Shown here piece after piece: positions 9,985-19,430 of a stretch of DNA of 64,000 nt (position 1 is its first letter; each line of letters starts with the position of its first letter). Made by a program: the position numbers and the translations under genes. The DNA lies in contig NZ_SBHO01000005.1 of the NCBI RefSeq assembly GCF_006980705.1, positions 109,543-173,542 on the forward strand. The letters are read 5' to 3'. The notes below the pieces were generated by a model. The model searched no databases. It had not been told where the DNA came from and saw nothing but the letters and a program-made list of their open reading frames with translations. Origin of the DNA: Tepidiphilus olei. Its GTDB lineage: Bacteria > Pseudomonadota > Gammaproteobacteria > Burkholderiales > Rhodocyclaceae.

Positions 9985-10002
9985 ATGTCTTATAATAGAC
10001 AT
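9985..10002 (+). promoter_or_regulatory. Palindrome with TATAAT in its centre upstream of prpE
   Basis: ATGTCT at 9985-9990 and AGACAT at 9997-10002 are exact inverted repeats separated by TATAAT (9991-9996), a perfect -10 hexamer. The prpE start is 57 bases downstream. A regulator bound to the palindrome would cover the -10 box. No convincing -35 hexamer is seen at 16-18 bases, which suits an activated or weak promoter. Confidence 0.5.
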
Positions 10003-10058
10003 CTTTCGTAAGGCCGGACGGTGTCGTTCCGGAATTTCTTTGTCATCGGGGAGAGGAC

Positions 10059-11954
10059 ATGGGCAAGTACCAGGATTTCTACCGTCGCTCGATCGAGGAT
10101 CGCGACGCCTTCTGGGCCGAGCAGGCGCAGTTCATCCACTGGGAGAAAGCACCCGAGGTCATCTGCGACTACAGCAATCCCCCCTTCGTCAAATGGTTCA
10201 AGGGCGGGCTCACCAACCTCTGCTACAACGCCGTGGATCGCCACGCCGCCAAACGCCCCGACGCGCCGGCGCTCATCTACGTCTCCACCGAGACGGGTGA
10301 GGAGAAAACCTACTCCTACGGCGAGCTGCAGCGCGAAGTCGAGCGCATGGCGGCGATCTACCGCAAACTCGGCGTGGAGAAAGGCGACCGGGTGCTCATC
10401 TACATGCCGATGATTCCGCAAGCCGCGTTCGCCATGCTCGCCTGCGTGCGCCTGGGTGCCATCCATTCGGTCGTCTTCGGCGGCTTTGCCGCTGCCTCGC
10501 TCGCCACCCGTATCGACGATGCCAAACCCAAGCTCGTCGTCACCGCCGAAGCGGGCATGCGCAACGGCAACGTCATCCCCTACAAGCATCTGCTCGACGA
10601 GGCCTGTCGGATTTCTCAATCTCCCCCCGAGAAAGTGCTCATCGTCGATCGCGGGCTCGACCCCAACTTCGCTCGCGTCGAGGGGCGCGACCTCGACTAT
10701 GCAACCCTGCGCGAGGAAGTGGGCGAAGCGCGCGTGCCGGTCGAATGGGTCGATGCGACGCACCCGAGCTACATCCTCTACACCTCCGGCACCACCGGCA
10801 AGCCCAAAGGCGTGCAGCGCGACACCGGGGGTTACGCCGTGGCCCTCGCGAGTTCGATGAAGTACATCTTCTGCGGCGGCGAAGGCGAGACGATGTTCTG
10901 TACTTCCGACATCGGCTGGGTGGTCGGGCATGGCTACATCATCTATGGACCTCTGCTCGCCGGCATGGCCACGGTGATGTACGAAGGCACGCCGCTTCGC
11001 CCCGATCCCGGCATCTGGTGGCGGCTGGTGGAGAAATATCGCATCAACGTCATGTTCTCGGCCCCCACCGCCGTGCGGGTGCTGAAGAAGCAGGATCCTT
11101 CCTACATGAAGCGGGATCTCTCCTCGCTCAAGCACTTTTTCCTCGCCGGCGAGCCGCTCGACGAGACCACCCACCGTTGGATCCACGAAGCCTTGGGCGT
11201 GCCGGTGATCGACAACTACTGGCAAACCGAGAGCGGCTGGCCCATCCTCGCGCTGTGCCGGGGCGTGCAAGAAGATCTGCCCATCAAGTACGGCTCTCCG
11301 GGACTGCCGGTCTACGGCTACGATCTGCACGTCTATCGCGAAGACGGCACCGAGTGCGGCCCCAACGAAAAAGGCATCGTCGGCATCGTGCCGCCGCTGC
11401 CGCCCGGCTGTCTGAGCACCGTCTGGGGGCAGGACGATCGCTTCGTGTCGACCTATTTCAGCCTCTTCCGCGAGCCGCTCGTCTATTCCACCGCCGACTG
11501 GGGCATCCGGGACGAGAACGGCTACCTCACCATTCTCGGGCGCGTCGACGACGTCATCAACGTCGCGGGGCACCGCCTCGGCACGCGCGAGATCGAGGAG
11601 GCGATCCAGTCCAATCCCGCGATCGCCGAAGTGGCGGTGGTGGGGGTGCACGACGAGGTGAAAGGGCAAGTGCCGGTGGCCTTCGCCGTGGTCAAGGATC
11701 CGTCTCGCATCGCCACGCGCGAGGCCCGTCGAGCACTCGAAGAAGAAGTCAAGAAGACGGTCGACGAGCTGCTCGGGGCGATCGCCCGTCCTCATCGCGT
11801 CTACTTCGTGCAAGGGCTGCCCAAGACGCGCTCGGGCAAGATGCTGCGCCGTTCGCTGCAGGCGCTCGCCGAAGGGCGTGACCCCGGAGATCTTCCCACC
11901 ATCGAGGATCCTACGGCCCTCGAGATGGTTGCCGAGGCCATCCGCGAGAGCTGA
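10059..11954 (+). CDS. prpE: Propionate--CoA ligase (propionyl-CoA synthetase)
   Basis: Acyl-adenylate-forming enzyme of 631 residues that makes propionyl-CoA from propionate, ATP and CoA. The N-terminal ACAS domain (DFYRRSIEDRDAFWAEQA), the P-loop YTSGTTGKPKGVQRDTGG, NYWQTESGWPI, RVDDVINVAGHRLGT and the C-terminal LPKTRSGKMLRR are complete. The lysine in that last motif is the one commonly acetylated to switch such enzymes off. RDTGG after the P-loop is the PrpE-type variant rather than the Acs type. The gene follows acuI, has its own promoter region with a TATAAT-centred palindrome, and ends at a strong hairpin. Confidence 0.92.
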   Translation: MGKYQDFYRRSIEDRDAFWAEQAQFIHWEKAPEVICDYSNPPFVKWFKGGLTNLCYNAVDRHAAKRPDAPALIYVSTETGEEKTYSYGELQREVERMAAIYRKLGVEKGDRVLIYMPMIPQAAFAMLACVRLGAIHSVVFGGFAAASLATRIDDAKPKLVVTAEAGMRNGNVIPYKHLLDEACRISQSPPEKVLIVDRGLDPNFARVEGRDLDYATLREEVGEARVPVEWVDATHPSYILYTSGTTGKPKGVQRDTGGYAVALASSMKYIFCGGEGETMFCTSDIGWVVGHGYIIYGPLLAGMATVMYEGTPLRPDPGIWWRLVEKYRINVMFSAPTAVRVLKKQDPSYMKRDLSSLKHFFLAGEPLDETTHRWIHEALGVPVIDNYWQTESGWPILALCRGVQEDLPIKYGSPGLPVYGYDLHVYREDGTECGPNEKGIVGIVPPLPPGCLSTVWGQDDRFVSTYFSLFREPLVYSTADWGIRDENGYLTILGRVDDVINVAGHRLGTREIEEAIQSNPAIAEVAVVGVHDEVKGQVPVAFAVVKDPSRIATREARRALEEEVKKTVDELLGAIARPHRVYFVQGLPKTRSGKMLRRSLQALAEGRDPGDLPTIEDPTALEMVAEAIRES

Positions 11955-11978
11955 GCGCCCTGCTCATGCAAGAAGGTG

Positions 11979-12013
11979 GCGGCGCCGTGGCCCAAGGGCC
12001 AGGCGCCGCTTTT
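11979..12013 (+). terminator. Rho-independent terminator of prpE
   Basis: A GC-rich stem (11979-11993 pairing with 11996-12009, essentially no loop beyond AA) is followed by TTTT. It begins 24 bases after the prpE stop. Confidence 0.65.
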
Positions 12014-12020
12014 CGCCGAA

Positions 12021-12164
12021 GGGCAGCTCGAACAACCTGCTGCGCGGCTGCATGGCGGCGTTGCGCGGTGCTCGGATGCTCGCCTATCTGGGTGATATGT
12101 CTCGCATCCTGCGCTCCGTGCGCCTTGCCCTGCCGCCGCTCGCGACGGTTCTTCGATGCTGCCC
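12021..12164. repeat. Inverted-repeat-bounded intergenic element, copy 1
   Basis: The arms at 12021-12037 (GGGCAGCTCGAACAACC) and 12147-12164 are imperfect inverted repeats. The interior holds the core GTTGCGCGGTGCTC (12060-12073), GATATGTCTCG, and a CTGCGCTCCGTGCGCC block. Copy 2 (14389-14531) has the same interior blocks with different arms, and copy 3 (21882-21961) has the first core only. It lies between the prpE terminator and argD. No protein-coding capacity is apparent. Confidence 0.65.
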
Positions 12165-12277
12165 AGAGAAAGACGCTCTTTCAAAAAAAGCGCCTTTCCC
12201 GTAAGATCATGGACTTTTCCTGACCCGGACCCCCTTCTTGCTGCACGGGAGAACCGGATTTCGCGGGAGCGTCACGC

Positions 12278-13456
12278 ATGTCGCATCTGATGAACACCTA
12301 CGCCCGTCTGCCCGTGGCTTTCGTGCGCGGCGAAGGCGTCTGGCTCTACGACGAACAAGGCAAACCCTACCTCGATGCGCTGGCCGGCATCGCCGTCTCC
12401 ACGCTGGGGCACGGCCATCCGCGCCTGGTCGAGGCGATCGCGCGCCAGGCGAAAGCCGTGATCCACACATCCAACCTCTACCGCATCCCGGCGCAGGAGC
12501 GCTTGGCCGACCGCCTGTGCGAGCTCTCCGGCATGGACGAGGTGTTCTTCGGCAACTCGGGGGCGGAGGCCAACGAATGCGCCATCAAACTGGCGCGCTT
12601 CTACGGTCACAAAGTGAAGGGGGTGGAAACGCCCAAGATCGCCGTGATGGAGCAAGCCTTCCACGGACGTACCCTCGCCACCCTCTCGGCCACCGGCAAC
12701 AAGAAAACCCAAGCCGGCTTCGAGCCGCTCGTCGAGGGATTCATCCGAGTGCCGTTTGGCGATGCGGCAGCGCTGACCAAGGTGCTGGCCGAGACGCCCG
12801 ACCTGGTGGCCGTGATGTTCGAAGTCGTCCAAGGTGAGGGCGGCATCCGGCTCGCCGATCCGGAATACCTGCGCGCCGTGCGCGCTCTGTGCGACGCGCA
12901 TGGCCTGTTGATGATCTGCGACGAGGTGCAATGCGGCCTCGGGCGCACCGGTAAGTGGTTCGGTTGGCAGTGGAGCGAGGTGCGCCCTGACGTGATGACG
13001 CTCGCTAAGGGGCTCGGTTCGGGGGTGCCCATCGGCGCCTGCCTCGCCGCCGGGCCGGCCACGGGGCTCTTCGGTCCGGGCAACCACGGCTCCACCTTCG
13101 GCGGCAACCCGCTCGCCTGCACCGCCGGGCTCACCACGCTCGATGTGATCGAGACCGACGCCCTGCTCGACAACGCCGCCCGTGTGGGGGGGTATCTCAA
13201 GGCGACGCTCACTGCGCGCCTGGCGCATCTGCCACAGATCAAGGGGGTGCGCGGCTTGGGGCTCATGCTCGGCGTCGAGCTCGACCGTCCCTGCGGGGCT
13301 TTGGTGCTCGATGCGTTGGAAGCGGGCCTGCTCATCAACGTCACCGCCGAGCGCGTCATTCGTTTGCTTCCGCCCTTGATCCTCACCATCGAGGAGGCGC
13401 AGCAGATCGTCGAGCGCCTGGTGCCGCTCGTCGAGCGTTTCGTCGCGCGTCATTGA
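12278..13456 (+). CDS. argD: Acetylornithine aminotransferase
   Basis: PLP-dependent class III aminotransferase of 392 residues that converts N-acetylglutamate semialdehyde to N-acetylornithine; family members often also accept succinyl-diaminopimelate. It starts MSHLMNTYARLPVAF. YLDALAGIAVSTLGH, FFGNSGAEANECAIK, AFHGRTLATLSATG, CDEVQCGLGRTG, the PLP-lysine segment MTLAKGLGSGVPIGA and HGSTFGGNPLAC are all intact. argF follows after 12 bases and argG after a repeat element, so this is an arg cluster. The assignment as argD rather than a catabolic paralogue rests on that context. Confidence 0.94.
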   Translation: MSHLMNTYARLPVAFVRGEGVWLYDEQGKPYLDALAGIAVSTLGHGHPRLVEAIARQAKAVIHTSNLYRIPAQERLADRLCELSGMDEVFFGNSGAEANECAIKLARFYGHKVKGVETPKIAVMEQAFHGRTLATLSATGNKKTQAGFEPLVEGFIRVPFGDAAALTKVLAETPDLVAVMFEVVQGEGGIRLADPEYLRAVRALCDAHGLLMICDEVQCGLGRTGKWFGWQWSEVRPDVMTLAKGLGSGVPIGACLAAGPATGLFGPGNHGSTFGGNPLACTAGLTTLDVIETDALLDNAARVGGYLKATLTARLAHLPQIKGVRGLGLMLGVELDRPCGALVLDALEAGLLINVTAERVIRLLPPLILTIEEAQQIVERLVPLVERFVARH

Positions 13457-13468
13457 GGGGGGAACGTC

Positions 13469-14389
13469 ATGCCGCCGAGACATTATCTCCAGTTCAAGGA
13501 TTTCAGCGTCGACGAATACGCCTACCTCTTCGAGCGAACGGCCTGGATCAAGCGCAAGTTCAAGAACTACGAACCCTGGCATCCCCTCTTCGATCGCACC
13601 CTGGTGATGATCTTCGAGAAGGCGAGTACGCGCACGCGTCTCTCGTTCGAAGCCGGCATCCAGCAACTCGGCGGTTTCGCGGTCTATCTCAACACGCGCG
13701 ACTCCCAGCTCGGGCGCGGTGAGCCGGTGGAGGATGCGGCCGAGGTCATCTCGCGCATGAGCGACCTGGTGATGATCCGCACCTTTGAGCAGGCGATTCT
13801 CGAGCGATTTGCCGCCCGTTCGCGCGTGCCGGTGATCAACGGGCTCACCAACGAGTTCCATCCCTGCCAGGTGCTTGCCGACGTCTATACCTACATCGAG
13901 CACCGCGGCTCGATCCGCGGCAAGACCGTCGCCTGGATCGGAGATGCGAACAACATGTGCCACACCTGGCTGCAGGCGGCCGAAGTGCTCGATTTCACCG
14001 TGCACGTCTCCACGCCGCCCGGCTATACCGTCGATCCGCAGTTGGCGGGGGTCGTGCCGGGGGGGCACTATCGCTGCTTCGCCGACCCGATGGAGGCCGT
14101 GCGCGGGACGGATCTCGTCACCACCGATGTCTGGACCTCCATGGGCTTCGAGCACGAGACCGACGACCGGCTCTCTGCGTTCGCCGATTGGCAGGTCGAC
14201 GCGGCGATGATGGCCCAGGCCAAACCCGATGCGCTCTTCATGCACTGTCTGCCGGCGCATCGTGGCGAGGAAGTCACGGCCGAAGTGATCGACGGGCCGC
14301 AGTCCGTGGTCTGGGACGAGGCGGAGAACCGCCTGCACGTGCAGAAAGCGCTGATGGAATACCTCGTGCTCGGCCGGATGGAGAGTTGA
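13469..14389 (+). CDS. argF: Ornithine carbamoyltransferase
   Basis: Makes citrulline from ornithine and carbamoyl phosphate. It has 306 residues, the normal length. The carbamoyl phosphate site EKASTRTRLSFE, TRDSQLGRGEP, the FHPCQVLADVYTYIEH block and the ornithine/catalytic segment HCLPAHRGEEVT are present. It lies 12 bases after argD with a GGGGGG-type Shine-Dalgarno stretch. Its TGA is embedded in the left arm of the second repeat element, whose insertion may have set the present end of the transcript. Confidence 0.96.
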   Translation: MPPRHYLQFKDFSVDEYAYLFERTAWIKRKFKNYEPWHPLFDRTLVMIFEKASTRTRLSFEAGIQQLGGFAVYLNTRDSQLGRGEPVEDAAEVISRMSDLVMIRTFEQAILERFAARSRVPVINGLTNEFHPCQVLADVYTYIEHRGSIRGKTVAWIGDANNMCHTWLQAAEVLDFTVHVSTPPGYTVDPQLAGVVPGGHYRCFADPMEAVRGTDLVTTDVWTSMGFEHETDDRLSAFADWQVDAAMMAQAKPDALFMHCLPAHRGEEVTAEVIDGPQSVVWDEAENRLHVQKALMEYLVLGRMES

Positions 14390-14531
14390 GAGCCTGTGAA
14401 TCAATCTGCTACGCGGTCCGATTGCGTCGTTGCGCGGTGCTCAATCCTCGCCTGTCTGCGCGATATGTCTCGTCGCTGCGCTCCGTGCGCCTCGCACTCG
14501 AACCGCTCGCGACGATGCCTTCACAGGCTCT
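14389..14531. repeat. Inverted-repeat-bounded intergenic element, copy 2
   Basis: Perfect 12-base terminal inverted repeats: AGAGCCTGTGAA (14389-14400) and its complement TTCACAGGCTCT (14520-14531). The interior carries GTTGCGCGGTGCTC (14429-14442), GATATGTCTCG (14462-14472) and the CTGCGCTCCGTGCGCCT block shared with copy 1. The element abuts the argF stop and fills most of the argF-argG gap. Confidence 0.75.
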
Positions 14532-14545
14532 GAAAAATGTTTTGG

Positions 14546-14572
14546 GGATCCGGTGCATCTTGCATCCGGATC
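14546..14572 (+). promoter_or_regulatory. Inverted repeat in the argG leader
   Basis: GATCCGG-TGCA, a three-base loop, then TGCA-TCCGGATC form a hairpin with one bulged base, ending 28 bases before the argG ATG. It could be an operator or a leader hairpin. There is no T tract, so it is not a classical terminator. Confidence 0.35.
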
Positions 14573-14600
14573 GTGTGCGAACGTTCGACGGGAAAGGACG

Positions 14601-15833
<1,233 letters not shown>

Positions 15834-15849
15834 AAATATATTTTATAAA

Positions 15850-15875
15850 TTGGCCGGGTCGACGGATCCGGCCAA
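15850..15875 (+). terminator. Possible terminator hairpin after argG
   Basis: TTGGCCGG (15850-15857) pairs exactly with CCGGCCAA (15868-15875), 16 bases after the argG stop. An AT-rich stretch lies on its 5' side but no T tract follows on the plus strand, so termination on this strand is uncertain. Confidence 0.4.
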
Positions 15876-15888
15876 GCGAGCACTCCCC

Positions 15889-16116
15889 ATGGAAGACACG
15901 ATACTCTTCGGACTCACCTTCCCCCAACTCGAAGACCTGGCCTTGAAGATCCTGGTGCCGGCCTTCATTCTCTACATGATTTTCATCATCGCTAACTTGG
16001 CGTGGAAGTCCAAGGCCGGCAAGTACGGCGCGATGTGGCTCTTCCTCGCGCTGGGCGTCGGGTTCATCGGCTTCGTCGCCAAAGCGCTGATTCAGTACCT
16101 GCTCGGGATCGAGTAA
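15889..16116 (+). CDS. Small DUF2788-type membrane protein
   Basis: 75-residue protein. MEDTILFGLTFPQLEDLALK is followed by two hydrophobic spans, roughly residues 22-38 (VPAFILYMIFIIANLAW) and 48-68 (MWLFLALGVGFIGFVAKAL), separated by a short charged KSKAGKYG turn. This fits the short two-span DUF2788 family, whose function is unknown. The family assignment is from memory of its pattern. Confidence 0.65.
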   Translation: MEDTILFGLTFPQLEDLALKILVPAFILYMIFIIANLAWKSKAGKYGAMWLFLALGVGFIGFVAKALIQYLLGIE

Positions 16117-16151
16117 GCCTACCGCAGCGGTTTCGTCCTTTCGTAGAAGCG

Positions 16152-16186
16152 CGTTCGATCAGATCGCAGCAGCCTCTGATCGAACG
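16152..16186. terminator. Perfect 12-base inverted repeat downstream of the DUF2788 gene
   Basis: CGTTCGATCAGA (16152-16163) and TCTGATCGAACG (16175-16186) are exact complements around an 11-base loop, 36 bases after the stop codon. There is no uridine tract, so it may be a factor-dependent terminator or a protein-binding site. Confidence 0.35.
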
Positions 16187-16274
16187 GTGCTTGCATGCTC
16201 GTCCTTTCCTTGCTGCATTTGCATTGATACACCGTCGAGTAAGAACTTTCCACATCTCTGCCAATTCGTTCAAG

Positions 16275-16350
16275 ACAGCCTCTGCGCTGGTGGTGGGGTG
16301 CTCAGCAATCGTCAAACCCGCTGAGCAGGCCCCCTTCCAGGCAGAGGTGG
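16275..16350 (+). pseudogene. Aldehyde dehydrogenase fragment
   Basis: Translation of this short stretch gives SALVVGCSAIVKPAEQAPFQ, which matches the aldehyde dehydrogenase NAD-site block. The intact gene downstream has PALAAGNAVILKPAEQTPL at the same place. Nothing else of an ALDH is recognisable on either side. The rest of 16117-16592 holds only the inverted repeat at 16152 and presumably the promoter of the dehydrogenase genes, for which no strong consensus is seen. Confidence 0.5.
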
Positions 16351-16592
16351 AGACCTTGAGCAAGCGGGATCGTCTTAGGGCGTGGCCCTACGGCAATGTA
16401 CGCTGCGATGGTCACATGATCGAACCCGGCGTTTAATTGATGCTACAGTATGGCCTTGACGTGTCGATGGAAAATCGTTTCAGGCAGCAACCGGGAATTA
16501 TTTTCCGTGTGGCTAAGTTTTTTTCTGATGAAACGGTTTTCCGGTGGTTTTTGTCGAGCGGTGATATACGTAAATGAAGAAAGGGGATAAGG

Positions 16593-18044
16593 ATGACATC
16601 GAAGACTTTGCCTGATTGCAGCAAACTTTTTATCGGTGGAAAGTGGGTCGATCCGGCCGAAGGGCAATTCTATACCAACGAAAATCCTGCTCGGCGAGAA
16701 CCGCTGGGTCAGGTTGCCATCGCCACCGGGCCAGACGTCGAGGAAGCAGTGAGGTTGGCCCGTGAGGCGATCGACGGCAACACGGCTTGGACGCAGATGA
16801 GCCCAGCGTCTCGCGGGCGCCTTTTGTGGCGTATCGGTGAATTGATCCGCGAGCACGCCGAGGAACTCGCCTGGCTCGAGGCGCTCGACACGGGCAAGCC
16901 CTATAGTGAAGCCCTCCATGGCGATATTCCTCATGCGGCTGCTGCTTTCGAGTATTACGCAGGCTGGTGTAACAAGCTCGCCGGCAGCGTTCCGCCAGTG
17001 TCACCGCGCTATCTCGACTATACGCGGCTCGAGCCGGTCGGGGTCGTGGGTGCCATCATCCCTTGGAACTTTCCCCTGCAAATGGCTGCGACCAAGCTCG
17101 CTCCTGCCTTGGCGGCGGGCAATGCCGTCATCCTCAAGCCAGCCGAACAGACTCCGCTTACCGCGATGGCCTTGGCGCGCTTCTTCGAAGAGGTCGAGCT
17201 GCCGGCCGGCGTGCTGAGCGTGCTGACCGGATTCGGTGAAACGGGAGCGGCGCTCGTGGCGCATCCCGGCGTAGACAAAATCACCTTCACCGGTTCGACC
17301 GCGGTGGGTAAGCTCATCATGCGCGGCGCGGCCGATACGCTCAAGCGGGTTTCCTTGGAATTGGGCGGGAAGTCACCCAACGTGGTTTTCCCTGACGCCG
17401 ATCTCAAGCGTGCCGTACGCGGTGTGACGACGGGGGTGTTCTACAACCAAGGCGAAATGTGTACCGCAGGCGCACGGGTCCTGGTGCATGAGTCGATCTA
17501 CGAGGCCTTCCTCGAGGCTTTTACCACGGCCGTGGCTGACCTTCGTCCAGGCGATCCGCTCGATCCCAATACGCGCCTCGGCGCTCTGGTCAACGAGGAA
17601 CAGTTCCAGCGGGTGCAGGAATATGTGCGTATCGGTCGGGAAGAAGGGGCCGAGCTCGTGCTGGGAGGGGAAGCACCGGCCGGTCCTGGTTACTTCTTCC
17701 CGCCCACCATTTTCACCGGCGTGCGACCTGAGCAGCGCATCGCGCAAGAAGAAATTTTTGGCCCCGTCGTCGCAGTCATGCGCTTCTCCTTCGACGAAGA
17801 GGCCTTGCGCATCGCCAACGGCGTGTCTTATGGCTTGGCCGCCGGAGTGTGGACTCGCGATCTTTCCCGGGCGTTGCGCTTCGCCCATGGTTTGCGAGCC
17901 GGTACCGTGTGGGTCAATACCTACAACGCCTTGTGGAACGAGGCGCCTTTCGGCGGGTACAAGCAAAGCGGCATTGGACGCGAAGGGGGGCGTGAAGGCA
18001 TCGAACAATACACCGAGACCAAGAACATCTGCATTGCCCTGTAA
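16593..18044 (+). CDS. NAD(P)-dependent aldehyde dehydrogenase
   Basis: Complete 483-residue ALDH superfamily enzyme that oxidises an aldehyde to a carboxylic acid. The PWNFPLQMAATKLAPAL block, GFTGST-like FTGSTAVGKLIM, the general-base motif LELGGKSPNVVF and the catalytic cysteine segment NQGEMCTAGARVL are intact, as is the C-terminal PFGGYKQSGIGREGG. ATG at 16593 follows AAAGGGGATAAGG. The alcohol dehydrogenase gene begins 15 bases after its stop, so the two probably form an operon oxidising an alcohol to an acid. The natural substrate cannot be read from the sequence; betaine-aldehyde-like and aromatic aldehydes are both possible. Confidence 0.88.
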   Translation: MTSKTLPDCSKLFIGGKWVDPAEGQFYTNENPARREPLGQVAIATGPDVEEAVRLAREAIDGNTAWTQMSPASRGRLLWRIGELIREHAEELAWLEALDTGKPYSEALHGDIPHAAAAFEYYAGWCNKLAGSVPPVSPRYLDYTRLEPVGVVGAIIPWNFPLQMAATKLAPALAAGNAVILKPAEQTPLTAMALARFFEEVELPAGVLSVLTGFGETGAALVAHPGVDKITFTGSTAVGKLIMRGAADTLKRVSLELGGKSPNVVFPDADLKRAVRGVTTGVFYNQGEMCTAGARVLVHESIYEAFLEAFTTAVADLRPGDPLDPNTRLGALVNEEQFQRVQEYVRIGREEGAELVLGGEAPAGPGYFFPPTIFTGVRPEQRIAQEEIFGPVVAVMRFSFDEEALRIANGVSYGLAAGVWTRDLSRALRFAHGLRAGTVWVNTYNALWNEAPFGGYKQSGIGREGGREGIEQYTETKNICIAL

Positions 18045-18059
18045 AAAAGGAATCCGATC

Positions 18060-19169
18060 ATGTCCAAGACTGGCCGACTCGCGCTGTTCGAAAAACCCCA
18101 CCAGCCTCTCGTGCTCAGAGAAATGCCTGTTCCCGATCCGAAACCGGGTGCAGCCGTGGTGCGTGTGACCATGGCCAATATCTGCGGCTCCGATCTGCAC
18201 GCCTGGCATGGTGATTTCAAACTGGCAGGGCTGGGCGGCAAACTGCCTACCGTGCTCGGTCACGAGATGACCGGCCGCATCGTCGCCCTGGGGGAAGGGC
18301 TCACGCACGATGGCAATGGGGAGCGTCTGCATGAAGGGGATCTGGTGGTCTACACCTACTTCACCGGTTGTGGGCATTGCCCTTCTTGCCTGCGCGGACG
18401 GCGAGTCGCTTGTGATCATCTGTCGATGGCGATGACACACTCGGCGCTCGAGTGGCCCTATTTCGTGGGTGGGTATGCCGATTACTACTACGTCGAGCCC
18501 GGGGCGACTCTTTACAAGGTGCCTGAAGGACTGCCTGAAGAAGTGGTGGCCGGGGCCAATTGCGCCCTATCCCAGGTGATCGCCGGTTTCGAGCGAGCCG
18601 GGCTCACGTTCGATGAAACAGTAGTCATCCAAGGCGCCGGCGGTTTGGGTTTGTATGCAACCGCAGTTGCCAAGGCATTCGGTGCCCGCTTGGTGATCGT
18701 CATCGACGCGGTCGCCAAGCGCCTCGAAATGGCGCGTCGTTTCGGGGCTGATGCAACCATCGATCTCACGGAGCAGGCCGAGGAAAAGGAGCGCGTCAAT
18801 TCGGTGAAAAAGCTCACGGATGGGCGGGGCGTGGATGTAGTGATGGAGCTCGTGGGGCGTCCCGAGGTGATTCCGGAAGGAATCCGCATGCTCGGCCAAT
18901 TCGGGCGCTATGTCACGATCGGCAACATCAACGCCGGCTTGACCTATGCGGCCGACCCTTCACGCTTGGTGATGGCCAACAAAACGCTGTATGGGGTGTC
19001 CCTCTACGAGCATCCGGTGCTCGGTAAGGCTCTGCGTTTCCTTCAGCGCAACCGCGACCGCTTGCCTTTGAGTGAGCTGCTGAGCACGCGTTTTTCGCTC
19101 GAATCCATCAACGAGGCCTTTGCCAAGGCCGACGCGCGTGAAGTCGTGAGGGCAAGTGTCGTTCCATAA
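18060..19169 (+). CDS. Zinc-dependent alcohol dehydrogenase
   Basis: Medium-chain dehydrogenase of 369 residues. The catalytic zinc ligands are in NICGSDLHAWHG and the following GHEMTGRIV. The structural zinc loop is CGHCPSCLRGRRVAC (four cysteines), and the NAD loop is IQGAGGLGLYATAVA. The sequence groups with the threonine/alcohol dehydrogenase-like branch rather than classical short-alcohol ADH; the substrate is unknown. It lies directly behind the aldehyde dehydrogenase with a short gap and an AAAAAGGAA ribosome binding site. Confidence 0.87.
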   Translation: MSKTGRLALFEKPHQPLVLREMPVPDPKPGAAVVRVTMANICGSDLHAWHGDFKLAGLGGKLPTVLGHEMTGRIVALGEGLTHDGNGERLHEGDLVVYTYFTGCGHCPSCLRGRRVACDHLSMAMTHSALEWPYFVGGYADYYYVEPGATLYKVPEGLPEEVVAGANCALSQVIAGFERAGLTFDETVVIQGAGGLGLYATAVAKAFGARLVIVIDAVAKRLEMARRFGADATIDLTEQAEEKERVNSVKKLTDGRGVDVVMELVGRPEVIPEGIRMLGQFGRYVTIGNINAGLTYAADPSRLVMANKTLYGVSLYEHPVLGKALRFLQRNRDRLPLSELLSTRFSLESINEAFAKADAREVVRASVVP

Positions 19170-19245
19170 GGGCGCCTCGAAAACCCCCTCCACCCTCGCT
19201 TCCGATAAAATTCCCTTGTATTCATTCTCGTGAGGAGCCCGAACC

Positions 19246-19425
19246 ATGACTCGCCGCACTGCGATTTTGGCTCGATTCTTTTTGCTGCAGGGGAACATCA
19301 TGCCAAGCTCGAGCGGTTCGGTGTCCCTCCGCGGTTTTCGGGGACGATGGCCCGCCTCACAGGCAGCTTGTGAACCTGCCTGGCACGCCTGCTTTGGTAG
19401 GTGTTTCCCTTCGTGGTATGGGTGA
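19246..19425 (+). CDS. Possible 59-residue small ORF upstream of the diguanylate cyclase
   Basis: An ATG at 19246 is preceded by TGAGGAG and opens a 59-codon frame that begins MTRRTAILARFFLLQG, is Ser/Arg/Trp/Cys-rich later on, and ends 5 bases before the diguanylate cyclase ATG. A hairpin CAGGCAG-N9-CTGCCTG lies inside. No family is recognised. It could be a leader peptide, a relic or a chance ORF. Confidence 0.25.
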   Translation: MTRRTAILARFFLLQGNIMPSSSGSVSLRGFRGRWPASQAACEPAWHACFGRCFPSWYG

Positions 19426-19430
19426 CTGGT

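Noticed and set aside
19300..19430. Possible riboswitch before the diguanylate cyclase
   Set aside because: A stem CAGGCAG/CTGCCTG is present, but the conserved elements of the c-di-GMP riboswitch classes could not be found.
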